Shown: one piece after another, positions 33,323 through 41,157 of the stretch
How positions within the stretch are numbered: position 1 is the stretch's first letter
Layout of the letters: the number at the start of each line of letters is the position of its first letter
Source of the DNA: CAVTBT01 sp963733065
Lineage (GTDB): Bacteria > Actinomycetota > Thermoleophilia > Gaiellales > Gaiellaceae
Assembly: GCA_963733065.1 (NCBI GenBank)
Contig: CAVTBT010000005.1
Span: 434,001 to 498,000 of the forward strand
Reading direction: 5' to 3'
Length of the DNA: 64,000 nucleotides
Translations under genes and position numbers: made by a program
Notes under the pieces: model-generated
Told to the model about the DNA's origin: nothing
The model's input: only the letters and a program-made list of their open reading frames with translations
The model's database searches: none

Positions 33323-33716
33323 ACGACTGCTCGAGCCGCTGCTTCGCGAACGACCGGAAGCGGCTGCGCGCTGCCTCGTCCGGGCCGAGCGACTCGTCGT
33401 CGGCGTAGGCGGGGTCGGCCGCGATCTCGGCCGCCACGGCGCGCACCTCACCCGCGACGGCGTCGCGGTGCGCGGGGTCGCGGAGCAGCTGCTCCACCCA
33501 GGTGCCGGTGCCGTCGTAGGGCGCCACGTCGTGATCGACGAGCAGCTGCCCGAGCAGGATGCCGACGCGGATGTAGGCGAACGTGCGAAACGCGAGCACG
33601 CGCCGCGGCGTTCCCACGAGCCGGTCGATCTCCGGATCGTCGGCCTGGACCTGGGCGACGATGGCGCCGATCGGCTCGTCGACGAGCGGGAGCCAGATCT
33701 CCTCGAGGTCGCTCAC
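33321..33716 (-). CDS. Hypothetical protein, helical
   Basis: 131 aa, not recognised. Mostly helical and acidic (DLEEIWLPLVDEPIGAIV, DDPEIDRLVGTPRRV), no signal peptide, no cysteines of note. GTG start overlaps the stop of the upstream TauE-type gene (GTGA), so it is the third gene of a TauE-half, TauE-half, hypothetical operon and may serve that transporter. No motif suggests a reaction. Confidence 0.7.
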   Translation of the reverse strand: MSDLEEIWLPLVDEPIGAIVAQVQADDPEIDRLVGTPRRVLAFRTFAYIRVGILLGQLLVDHDVAPYDGTGTWVEQLLRDPAHRDAVAGEVRAVAAEIAADPAYADDESLGPDEAARSRFRSFAKQRLEQS

Positions 33717-34105
33717 CGCTCGGAAGGATAGGCCCGCGACCCGCGCACCCGCCAGACGAGGTGGGCGGCGACCGCGATCACGAGGACGCCGAAGAGCCGC
33801 CGCAGCACGTCTTCCGGGAGCGACGTCGCTACGGCGACGCCGACTGCGACACCGATCAGCGACGCAAGCCCGACCGCGACCGCCGGCCGTACCCGCAGGT
33901 TGCCGTAGCGATGCTGGCGCCAGGTCCCGGCGGCGACGGTCGGCAGGATCGCGAGCAGCGACGTCGCCTCCGCCTCGAGCTGGCCAAGGCCGAGGCCGAG
34001 CAGCGTCGGGACGAAGAGGATCCCGCCGCCGACACCGAAGAGACCGGCGAGCACGCCTGCCGCGAGCCCGAGCGCCAGCGCAGCGGCGATCGCGGCGGCG
34101 CTCAC
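33713..34105 (-). CDS. Half-size TauE/SafE family membrane protein (second half)
   Basis: 130 aa, about four helices. The repeat signature GVLAGLFGVGGGILFVPTLL marks TauE/SafE (sulfite/sulfonate exporter) proteins, which normally have two such repeats in about 250 aa. Here only one repeat is present. The partner half is encoded just upstream in a coupled gene, so the functional unit is probably a heterodimer. Start GTG 34105 overlaps the partner's stop. Anion specificity unknown. Confidence 0.8.
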   Translation of the reverse strand: MSAAAIAAALALGLAAGVLAGLFGVGGGILFVPTLLGLGLGQLEAEATSLLAILPTVAAGTWRQHRYGNLRVRPAVAVGLASLIGVAVGVAVATSLPEDVLRRLFGVLVIAVAAHLVWRVRGSRAYPSER

Positions 34106-34446
34106 CCGGCCACGAGCCAGACACCGACGACGACGAGGAGGGCGGCGAACCCATACGTCAGCCCGCGCACCGACAGACGCTGCTGCAGCGCCGTGCCGGC
34201 GGTGGCGCCGAGCGCGGCGGGGATGCCGACGAGAGCGGCATAGCCGGGCTCGACGTACCCGAGCGAGCCGTAGACGATCGTTCCTGCCAGCGCCGTGATG
34301 CCGATGGCGGCCAGCGAGACAGCCGTCGCCCTGCGCTCGCCGAAACCGGCGATCACGATCAGGAGCGGCACGGAGACGATCCCACCGCCGACACCAAAGA
34401 GCGCGCTGAAGAGCCCGGCGACGAGCCCGATGCCGACGAGCCGCAC
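34102..34446 (-). CDS. Half-size TauE/SafE family membrane protein (first half)
   Basis: 114 aa, about four helices. Same repeat signature GLFSALFGVGGGIVSVPLLI, then GERRATAVSLAAIGITALAG. It is half the usual family length and is followed by a second half-size paralogue with GTGA overlap. No frame shift joins the two: each has a proper start and stop. GTG start lies 6 nt after TAGGAT (34453-34458), part of a bidirectional promoter with the trehalose-phosphatase gene. Confidence 0.8.
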   Translation of the reverse strand: MRLVGIGLVAGLFSALFGVGGGIVSVPLLIVIAGFGERRATAVSLAAIGITALAGTIVYGSLGYVEPGYAALVGIPAALGATAGTALQQRLSVRGLTYGFAALLVVVGVWLVAG

Positions 34447-34451
34447 CCGCT

Positions 34452-34458
34452 TATCCTA
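34452..34458. promoter_or_regulatory. Bidirectional promoter with overlapping -10 elements
   Basis: The 7-mer TATCCTA reads TATCCT on the plus strand (8 nt before ATG 34466) and TAGGAT on the minus strand (6 nt before GTG 34446). Both genes lack a Shine-Dalgarno and would be leaderless. Start codons are only 19 bp apart, so one opened DNA bubble serves both directions. Confidence 0.6.
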
Positions 34459-34465
34459 CGGCCGC

Positions 34466-35188
34466 ATGCCGACCGCCTCCGAGCCGCTGCTCGAACGCCT
34501 CGTGGCGGCACCGCTGCTCGCGGCGATCCTGCTCGACGTAGACGGCGTGCTCGCACCGATCGTCGACGTCCCCGCCGATGCGAACGTCCCCGAGCCGACC
34601 CGCGCCGAGCTACGGCGGCTCCACGGACGCTACGGCCTGGTGGCCTGCGTGAGCGGCCGCTCCGGCGCCGACGCGGCGCGGGTCGTGGGCGTGCCGGAGC
34701 TCGTCTACGTCGGCGAGCACGGCCTGGAGCTCGCGCCCGAGGCAGCCGCGTGGCGCGAGCGGCTGCACGGCTTCGCCGCGACCGTCGACTGGGACGACGT
34801 CGAGCCCAAGCCGCTCACGGTCAGCTTCCACTACCGGCGCGCCGACGACGAGGACGAGGCGCTGCAGCTGCTCGACGCCGTCGCCGTCCGCGCGCGATCG
34901 GAGGGGCTCGTCGCGCGCTTCGGCCGCAAGGTGCTGGAGCTGCGACCGCCGCTCGAGGCGAACAAGGGCACGGCGGTCCTGGCGCTGCTGGGCGAGCGTG
35001 GGCTCGACCGGGCGCTCTTCGCCGGCGACGACACGACCGACCTCGACGGTTTCGCCGCTCTGGACGACCTCGAGCTGGGCGTCCGCGTCGCCGTCGCCTC
35101 GGCCGAAGGCCCGGCTGGCCTCCGCGAGGCCGCCGACCTCGTGGTCGACGGCCCCGCAGAGTTCCTGCAGGTCCTGCGCCGGCTCTAG
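34466..35188 (+). CDS. otsB: Trehalose-6-phosphate phosphatase
   Basis: 240 aa HAD-superfamily phosphatase. Motif I LLDVDGVLAPIVDVP (nucleophile Asp), motif II SGRSG, KPLTVSFHY and KVLELRPPLEANKGTAV, and motif III/IV LFAGDDTTDLDGF are those of OtsB. It removes phosphate from trehalose-6-phosphate in the cytoplasm for osmoprotection or glycolipid synthesis. No otsA partner is in the window. Leaderless ATG start. Its TAG stop shares CTAG with the convergent MFS gene's stop. Confidence 0.88.
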   Translation: MPTASEPLLERLVAAPLLAAILLDVDGVLAPIVDVPADANVPEPTRAELRRLHGRYGLVACVSGRSGADAARVVGVPELVYVGEHGLELAPEAAAWRERLHGFAATVDWDDVEPKPLTVSFHYRRADDEDEALQLLDAVAVRARSEGLVARFGRKVLELRPPLEANKGTAVLALLGERGLDRALFAGDDTTDLDGFAALDDLELGVRVAVASAEGPAGLREAADLVVDGPAEFLQVLRRL

Positions 35189-36621
35189 CCGGGCACGATG
35201 GCGGGCTCCGCCACCGGCGCTGCTTCGAGCTCCTCGCGCCGGATGAAGACGAGCGCTGCGACGACGCCGACCGCCGCGATCGCCGCACCCGCCCAGAACG
35301 CGAGCTGGAAGCCGTCGACGAGGGCGTTCGAGGTGTCGACGCCCTGCGCGACCTGATCCTCCGTCCGCCCGACCGCCAGCGTCGACAGCAGGGCGATGCC
35401 GAAGGCGCCGCCGATCTGCTGCGACGTGTTGATCAAGCCCGACGCGAGCCCGGCCTCGCTCGGCTTGATGCCGGCCAGGGCGGCGATCGAGATCGGCACG
35501 AAGCAGAACGCGAGCCCCACGGCGACGATCAGGAAGCCGGGGAACAACGCCGTCCAGTAGGAGCCGTTCACGTCGACCTGAGCGAATAGCACCATGCCGA
35601 GGGAGAGCAGGGCCATGCCGCCGGCGACGAGCGGCTTCACGCCTACCCGCCCGACGAGCATCGCCGCGAGGTTCGCCCAGATGATGGACGTCCCGGCGAC
35701 CGCCAGGTAGGCGACGCCGGTCTTCATCGCCGAGTACCCGAGCACCTGCTGCATGTACAGCGTGAGCATCAGGAACATCGAGAACAGCGCCGTGCCGAGG
35801 ATGAAGCCCGTGATGTTCGCGCCGAGCACCGTGCGGACGCGGAAGATGCCGAAGCGCATCAACGGATCCTCGATCCGCTGCTCCCACACGACGAAGGCAA
35901 GCAGCATCGCCGCGGACACGACGAAGGTGCCGATCGTCGCCACCGAGCCCCAGCCCCAGTCGCGGCCCTGGGTGACCCCCAGCACGAGCAGCGAGAGCCC
36001 GCCGGTGACCAGGACGGCGCCAGTGACGTCGAAGTGCTTCGCCCGTGCGTCGCGGCTCTCACCGAGCAGCAGCGGCGTCAGCACGAAGGCGAGGATGCCC
36101 ACCGGCACGTTGACCCAGAAGATCCAGGGCCACGAGAGTGCGTCGGTGAGGATGCCGCCCAGCAGGACGCCGGCCGCGGCGCCGAAGCCGCCGACCGCGC
36201 CCCACGCGCCGAGCGCGATGTTCCGGTCGCGTCCCTCGGCGAAGGTCGTGGTCAGGATGGACAGAGCCGCGGGCGTGATGATCGCCGCGCCGAGACCCTG
36301 CACGGCCCGGAAGCCGATGAGCGAGGCCTCGCTCCACGCCAGCCCGCAGAGCAGCGAGCCGATGGTGAAGACGACGAGGCCGAGCAGGAAGATCTTGCGT
36401 CTGCCGACGAGGTCGGCCATCCGCCCGCCGAGCAGCAGGAAGCCGCCGAAGATGAGCGCGTAGGCGCTGATCACCCACTGGAGGTTCTCCTGCGAGAAGC
36501 CGAGATCGGTCTGGATCGACGGCAGGGCGACGTTCACGATCGCGATGTCGAGCACGACCATGAACTGCACGGCCAGCAGGACCGCGAGCCCGAACCATCT
36601 GGCTTTGCCTGATGCAATCAC
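35185..36621 (-). CDS. MFS drug efflux transporter (DHA2/EmrB type)
   Basis: 478 aa with about 14 helices. The TM1 motif FMVVLDIAIVNVALPSIQ, motif A LGGRMADLVGRRK and motif C GGFGAAAGVLLGGIL are canonical for DHA2 drug:H+ antiporters. GTG start with AAGGAA 8 nt upstream. The divergent gene encodes an HxlR regulator with a palindromic operator between them, so efflux is likely induced by a ligand of that regulator. Confidence 0.9.
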   Translation of the reverse strand: MIASGKARWFGLAVLLAVQFMVVLDIAIVNVALPSIQTDLGFSQENLQWVISAYALIFGGFLLLGGRMADLVGRRKIFLLGLVVFTIGSLLCGLAWSEASLIGFRAVQGLGAAIITPAALSILTTTFAEGRDRNIALGAWGAVGGFGAAAGVLLGGILTDALSWPWIFWVNVPVGILAFVLTPLLLGESRDARAKHFDVTGAVLVTGGLSLLVLGVTQGRDWGWGSVATIGTFVVSAAMLLAFVVWEQRIEDPLMRFGIFRVRTVLGANITGFILGTALFSMFLMLTLYMQQVLGYSAMKTGVAYLAVAGTSIIWANLAAMLVGRVGVKPLVAGGMALLSLGMVLFAQVDVNGSYWTALFPGFLIVAVGLAFCFVPISIAALAGIKPSEAGLASGLINTSQQIGGAFGIALLSTLAVGRTEDQVAQGVDTSNALVDGFQLAFWAGAAIAAVGVVAALVFIRREELEAAPVAEPAIVPG

Positions 36622-36719
36622 TGCGTGTCGTTCCTTTCGAGTTCCGTGGTGTCTCGTTCCTTGGAGTCCGTCGGTGTCGTCGTATTCCGTCTCATGAAGG
36701 TTGCGAGGTTACAGGACTG

Positions 36720-36771
36720 ACTTGCATTTTGCAAGTGAAGGCTTGCGAGTTGGCAGCATTTGGTGCATACT
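36720..36771. promoter_or_regulatory. Shared operator and promoter between MFS pump and HxlR regulator
   Basis: Perfect palindrome ACTTGCATTTTGCAAGT (36720-36736, arms of 7). Next comes a well-formed plus promoter: TTGCGA (36743-36748), 17-nt spacer, CATACT (36766-36771), 10 nt before GTG 36782. Extra TTGCGAG half-sites (near 36702 and 36743) flank it. On the minus strand TTGCAA within the palindrome could be the -35 for the pump. The regulator should bind here and control both genes. Confidence 0.7.
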
Positions 36772-36781
36772 GGCAAGCGCA

Positions 36782-37411
36782 GTGGGGAAGACGTACGACC
36801 AGTACTGCCCGATCGCCCATGCGCTCGGCGCCGTCGGCGAGCGCTGGTCGCTGCTGATCGTCCGCGAGCTGCTGCACGGCCCGCGGCGCTACACGGATCT
36901 CGCGGACGCCCTGCCCGGCATCGGCACGAACATCCTCGCCGCGCGCCTGCGCGAGCTCGAGTCGACCGGCGTGCTGGAGAAGCGCAAGCTTCCGCCGCCC
37001 ACGCCGGTGACCGTCTACGACCTGACCGAGGAGGGCCGCGGGCTGCACCGCGTGCTGCACGAGCTGGCCCGCTGGGGCGCGCGCTCCCTCGGACCGCCTC
37101 CTGACGGGGCGGTCGACCAGAGCCCCGGCTGGCTCGAGCATGCGCTCCGGCTCGCGGTCTGCCTGCAGGCACCGCCCGGGCGGTACGTCTTCCGCATCGG
37201 CGAGGAGCGCGCGTCGATCGTCGACGCCGAGACCGTGCCCGGCGAGGTTGCCGACCCCGACGTCGTCGTCACCGGCGACGCGACCGGCTTCTACCACCTG
37301 TTCGTCGACGGCCGCGAGGATCTCGTCGACGTCGAGGGCGATCGAGAGGCGTTCGCGCGCCTGCTCGAGGCGACCGTCATCGGACGGCTCGCACCGGTCG
37401 CCGCGGCCTGA
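36782..37411 (+). CDS. HxlR-type regulator with C-terminal SCP2-like domain
   Basis: 209 aa. Residues 1-95 form an HxlR winged helix: KTYDQYCPIAHALGAVGERW, LLIVRELLHGPRRYTDL, GIGTNILAARLRELESTGVL. The remainder (YVFRIGEERASIVDAETV, DVVVTGDATGFYHLFVD) resembles the SCP2/lipid-binding domain often fused to HxlR in actinobacteria, which would bind a hydrophobic effector. Start GTG 36782. Divergent from a DHA2 pump, so it probably represses the pump until a lipophilic drug binds. Confidence 0.82.
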   Translation: MGKTYDQYCPIAHALGAVGERWSLLIVRELLHGPRRYTDLADALPGIGTNILAARLRELESTGVLEKRKLPPPTPVTVYDLTEEGRGLHRVLHELARWGARSLGPPPDGAVDQSPGWLEHALRLAVCLQAPPGRYVFRIGEERASIVDAETVPGEVADPDVVVTGDATGFYHLFVDGREDLVDVEGDREAFARLLEATVIGRLAPVAAA

Positions 37412-37419
37412 CGCTCCGC

Positions 37420-38721
37420 TCAGGAGGACGCGGCGCGGCGGAGCGCGTCCCACGCGGCCCGCACGTCGTCCTCGGTCGTCCGCGCGCTGCCGACCGCAAG
37501 CCGCAGCACGTAGCGGCCGTCGAGGCGGGTGTGCGAGATGAAGGCGTCGCCGCTCGCGTTGACGGCCTCCAGGATGCGCGCGTTCTCCTCGTCCGTGCCC
37601 TCGCGACGGAAGCAGACGAGTGAGAACGGTCTCGGCGCGACGAGCTCCCAGCCGGGCTCCTCACCGACCCACGCCTCGAAGAGCGCCGCGAGGCGGATCG
37701 ACTCACGGATCCGCTCCTGCAGCCCGGAACGGCCGTAGCAGCGGAGCACCGCCCAGAGCTTGAGCGCCCGGAAGCGGCGCCCGAGTGGGATCGAGTACTC
37801 GCTGAGGCTCGCCACGTCGTCGCCTGCGCGCAGGAACTCGGGCACGAGGCTGAAGGCGCGGCGGAAATCGTCCGGCCTCCGCGTCCACATCGTCGAGCAG
37901 TCCATCGGGACGTACAGCCATTTGTGTGGATTGACCACGACCGAGTCGGCGCGCTCCCAGCCGGCGAAGAGCGGCCTGAGCTCCGGGCACACCGCCGCCG
38001 AGCCTGCGTAGGCCGCATCGACGTGCAGCCAGGCGCCGGTGCGCTCGCACAGATCCGCGATCGCCGGCAGGGGGTCGATCGCCGTGGAGGAGGTGGTCCC
38101 GATCGTCGCGACGATCGCGCACGCGCCATCGAGGTCGAGCGCCTCCGTTCGCATCGCGTAGCGCTCGTCGCCGGGGACCGTGCGCACGTCGAGCTCGAGC
38201 AGGCGCGCCGCCTTCTCGACCGACGAGTGCGCATGCTCGGAGCAGACGACCGTGCGCCGGCCCGGCGCAGCCGACCGGGCCGCCGCGAGCGCGGACATCG
38301 TCGCCGTCGAGGCCGTGTCGTCGATGTGCCCGTGCCAACCCTCGGGGAGCCCGAGCAGCGCGGCGAGCCACGCGAGCGTCACTTCCTCCAGCTCCTGCAG
38401 CGCCGGCGAGGTGCGCCAGAGGATCCCGACCTGGTTGAGGCCGGCGGCGAGCAGCTCCGCAAGGATTCCGGGCTCCGAGCCGGTGGTGGCGAAGTAGGCG
38501 AAGAAGCGTGGGCTCTGCCAGTGCGTGAGCGCAGGCATCAGCACGTCGTCGAGGTCGCGGAGCACCGCCTCGAAGCTCTCGGGCTCATCGGGCGGGCCGG
38601 CCGGCAGGCGTGCCCGCAACTCGCCCGGCGCCACCTGTGCAAGCACAGGCCGGTCGCGTATCGACTCGAGGTACCCGGCGACCCAGTCCACCGCGGCGTG
38701 GCCGTCCTCGCGGAAGCTCAT
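37420..38721 (-). CDS. PLP-dependent group II (aromatic amino acid-type) decarboxylase
   Basis: 433 aa. Conserved segments: SPRFFAYFATTGSEPGILAE, TSPALQELEEVTLAWLAALL, HSSVEKAARLLEL and WLHVDAAYAGSAAVCPE (PLP-binding Asp). NPHKWLYVPMDC carries the Schiff-base lysine. This order matches aromatic-L-amino-acid/tyrosine decarboxylases. It would convert an aromatic amino acid to the amine and CO2; exact substrate open. ATG start with a weak ribosome site, 10 bases after the TPR gene, so co-transcribed with polX and the TPR gene. Confidence 0.88.
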   Translation of the reverse strand: MSFREDGHAAVDWVAGYLESIRDRPVLAQVAPGELRARLPAGPPDEPESFEAVLRDLDDVLMPALTHWQSPRFFAYFATTGSEPGILAELLAAGLNQVGILWRTSPALQELEEVTLAWLAALLGLPEGWHGHIDDTASTATMSALAAARSAAPGRRTVVCSEHAHSSVEKAARLLELDVRTVPGDERYAMRTEALDLDGACAIVATIGTTSSTAIDPLPAIADLCERTGAWLHVDAAYAGSAAVCPELRPLFAGWERADSVVVNPHKWLYVPMDCSTMWTRRPDDFRRAFSLVPEFLRAGDDVASLSEYSIPLGRRFRALKLWAVLRCYGRSGLQERIRESIRLAALFEAWVGEEPGWELVAPRPFSLVCFRREGTDEENARILEAVNASGDAFISHTRLDGRYVLRLAVGSARTTEDDVRAAWDALRRAASS

Positions 38722-38731
38722 GCGCCCCTGC

Positions 38732-39433
38732 TCACGAGATCTCGCCCTCGACCGACTCGATCCGGCGCAGGAAGGCGTGCGCGCCGCAGCGCTCCGCGGT
38801 CTCCCGGGACTCCGCGAGGAGGCTGCGGGCCTCGTCGCTGCGGCCCTGTTCGTGGGCCATCTCGGCGAGCGTGAGCAGACCGGCGGCGACGCCCGGCAGG
38901 AAGCCGTCGGCCCGGCGCAGCTCGACGGACTCCTCGAACCCGCGCCAGGCCTCGTCGTGGCGACCTGCGTCGTCCCAGGCGAAGCCGAGATGCCGGACGG
39001 CGTACGAGGCCAGCATCGTGTCGCGGCACTCGCGCCCGGTGGTGTACGCGGCTTCGAAGTGGGGCAGCGCAGCGGTGCTGTCGCCGCGCACGACCTGATG
39101 CACGATGCCGATCCAGAACCGCGCCCACGCCTCGAGGCGTTCGTCGCCGGCGCGACGCGCCAGCTCGAGCGAGGCCTCGAAGTGCGCCAGCTCGCGCGGA
39201 TCCTCCTCGCCGCGCTCCGCGAGAAAGCGCGCATGCAGAAGGCGGCCTCGCTCGGCCTCGAGCCGGGACTCGGCACGGTCGAGCTCCCGCGCCGCGAGCT
39301 CCCGGGCCTCGGCCGAGCCCGCGAAGAGCGCCTGCTCGTTGAGGAGATCGGCGCGGAGCAGCGCATCGTCGCCCGCCAGCTCGAGCGCGTCTGCCCACCT
39401 GCCCTCGCCGCGTAGCCGTGTGATCTCGCTCAC
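38732..39433 (-). CDS. TPR repeat protein
   Basis: 233 aa composed almost wholly of helix pairs. At least four 34-residue-type units are visible (DDALLRADLLNEQALFAGSA, ELAHFEASLELARRAGDERL, SYAVRHLGFAWDDAGRHDEA, GLLTLAEMAHEQGRSDEARS). A protein-protein scaffold is likely; partner unknown. GTG start overlaps the polX stop by GTGA. Between a repair polymerase and a decarboxylase, its role is not deducible. Confidence 0.78.
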   Translation of the reverse strand: MSEITRLRGEGRWADALELAGDDALLRADLLNEQALFAGSAEARELAARELDRAESRLEAERGRLLHARFLAERGEEDPRELAHFEASLELARRAGDERLEAWARFWIGIVHQVVRGDSTAALPHFEAAYTTGRECRDTMLASYAVRHLGFAWDDAGRHDEAWRGFEESVELRRADGFLPGVAAGLLTLAEMAHEQGRSDEARSLLAESRETAERCGAHAFLRRIESVEGEIS

Positions 39434-41139
39434 TGCAGCAGCGTCTCGATCTCCGCCCACGGCCTCGTGTTGAGGATCCGGTCGCGCGTCAGCCACGCTC
39501 GCCTGGCCTGGCCGATGCCGAGCTCCGCCCACGCGAGCGCGCGGACCTCGTGTGCGTCCGTGTTCACGCACAGCCAGGCACCCGCCTCGCCGGCGAGCCG
39601 CGCGTGGCTGTCCCGCAGATCGAGCCGGTCCGGCTGCGAGTTGATCTCGAGCGCGGTCCCACGCTCGACGGCCCGCTCGACGACACGCTCGATGTCGACC
39701 TCGGCGCCCGGACGCTTGTTGAGCTTGCGGGCGGTCGGGTGGCCGATGCAGTCGACGTGCGGATGGTCGATGGCGGCGAGCAGCCGCTCCGTCGGCTCGC
39801 GGTCGAAGGCCTGGTGCAGCGATGCGATCACCCACTCGCACTCGGCCAGCAGCTCGTCGGTCACGTCGAGCGAGCCGTCGGCGCGGATGTTCACCTCGAT
39901 GCCGCGGAGGATGCGGAAGGGCGCGAGCTCCGCATTCAGCGCCGCGATCTCCTCCCACTGCCGGGCGAGCCGGTCCTCGCGCAGGTAGTGCGAGTGATCC
40001 GTCAACGCGAGGTACTCGTACCCGCGCTCGAGCGCCGTCCTCGCCATCACCTCGATCGTGTCGTGGCCGTCGCTCGACCACGTCGAGTGGCTGTGGAGGT
40101 CACCGCGCAGGTCGCCCAGCTCGACGAGCGCAGGCAGCTCATCCGCCCGCGCCGCCTCGAGCTCCCCGCCGTTCTCGCGCAGCTCCGGTGGGATGAAGGC
40201 GTAGCCGAGGTGTTGGTACAACTCGGCCTCGGTCGCGAACGTCGCGACCTCCCCGGTCTCAGCCGTCGTGACCCCGTACTCCGAGACCGACAGCCCGCGC
40301 CGCACGGCCGCCTCCCGCAGGGCGACGTTGTGCTCCTTCGAGCCGGTGAAGTGCTGGAGCAGGTTGCCGTAGCACTCCGGCGGCACGACGCGCAGGTCGA
40401 ACCGAAGCCCCTCGTGCGAGACCACGGTCGCCTTGGTATCGCCGCGCGCAGCCACCTCCGCGACCCACTCGAGCCCGGTGAAGTGGTCGATGAGCGCGCC
40501 GGGCTCCGTCGCCGTCGCGATCAGGTCGATGTCGCGGAAGGTCTCCCGCCACCGCCGCACGCTGCCCGCCTCGGACACCTCGACCGCGGCCGGATGCTCG
40601 CGGAGCGCGGCGACGAGCGCCTTGACGGTGCCCAGCCCGAAGCCGAGCAGCTCGCGCTTCGGCCCCTCGGCTTTCGTGTCAGCGGCGATCGCCTTCAGGA
40701 TCTTCTCCTCGCTCCGCGGACCCAGGCCCTGGAGCGCGCGCAGCCGCTCGCCTTCGGCGGCTGCCTTGAGCTCGCCGATCGTCGTCACGCCGAGCTCCTG
40801 CCAGATCCGGGCGGCGGTCTTGGGACCGAGCCCCGGCAGCCGGAGGAAGCTGACGACCTCGGGCGGCACGCGGTCGCGACGCCGCGCGAGGGCGTGCATC
40901 TCGCCGTCCTCGACGACTTCCACGATCTTCTCCTCGATGGTCTTGCCGATCCCGGGCAGCTCCTTCGCCTTCCCGGCGAGCGCGAGCTCTGCGATCGGCC
41001 CGGGCGTCTCGCGGATGCGCCGCGCGGCACGCCGGTAGGCGATGACGTTGAACCCCTGCTCGCCAAGGAGCTCTGACAGGTCGGCCAGGAGCTCCAGCTG
41101 CTCCGCGAGCTCCGCGTTGCGAGGAAGGGTGCGGGCCAT
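39430..41139 (-). CDS. polX: DNA polymerase/3'-5' exonuclease PolX
   Basis: 569 aa. N-terminal helix-hairpin-helix repeats (LPGIGKTIEEKIVEVVEDG, LPGLGPKTAARIW, LQGLGPRSEEKIL) are followed by a family X palm with the catalytic Asp pair in FRDIDLIATA. The C-terminal PHP phosphoesterase domain has GDLHSHSTWSSDGHDTIE, LTDHSHYL and a final NTDAHE metal-binding motif. It fills short gaps in base-excision repair and has exonuclease activity from PHP. Leaderless ATG start, TATCAT 7 nt upstream (41147-41152). Confidence 0.92.
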   Translation of the reverse strand: MARTLPRNAELAEQLELLADLSELLGEQGFNVIAYRRAARRIRETPGPIAELALAGKAKELPGIGKTIEEKIVEVVEDGEMHALARRRDRVPPEVVSFLRLPGLGPKTAARIWQELGVTTIGELKAAAEGERLRALQGLGPRSEEKILKAIAADTKAEGPKRELLGFGLGTVKALVAALREHPAAVEVSEAGSVRRWRETFRDIDLIATATEPGALIDHFTGLEWVAEVAARGDTKATVVSHEGLRFDLRVVPPECYGNLLQHFTGSKEHNVALREAAVRRGLSVSEYGVTTAETGEVATFATEAELYQHLGYAFIPPELRENGGELEAARADELPALVELGDLRGDLHSHSTWSSDGHDTIEVMARTALERGYEYLALTDHSHYLREDRLARQWEEIAALNAELAPFRILRGIEVNIRADGSLDVTDELLAECEWVIASLHQAFDREPTERLLAAIDHPHVDCIGHPTARKLNKRPGAEVDIERVVERAVERGTALEINSQPDRLDLRDSHARLAGEAGAWLCVNTDAHEVRALAWAELGIGQARRAWLTRDRILNTRPWAEIETLLQ

Positions 41140-41145
41140 GACGGC

Positions 41146-41152
41146 GATGATA
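41146..41152. promoter_or_regulatory. Overlapping divergent -10 elements (polX / glycosyltransferase)
   Basis: Minus strand TATCAT (41147-41152) ends 7 nt before the polX ATG. Plus strand GATGAT (41146-41151) ends 6 nt before the glycosyltransferase GTG at 41158. The start codons are 18 bp apart and neither has a ribosome site in the gap. Same layout as at 34452-34458, though the plus element is weaker. Confidence 0.45.
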
Positions 41153-41157
41153 GGGGC

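Noticed and set aside
37407..37424. CCTGA...TCAGG hairpin between the HxlR and decarboxylase genes as terminator
   Set aside because: Only 5 bp of stem with a mismatched centre; it may simply reflect two facing TGA stop codons.
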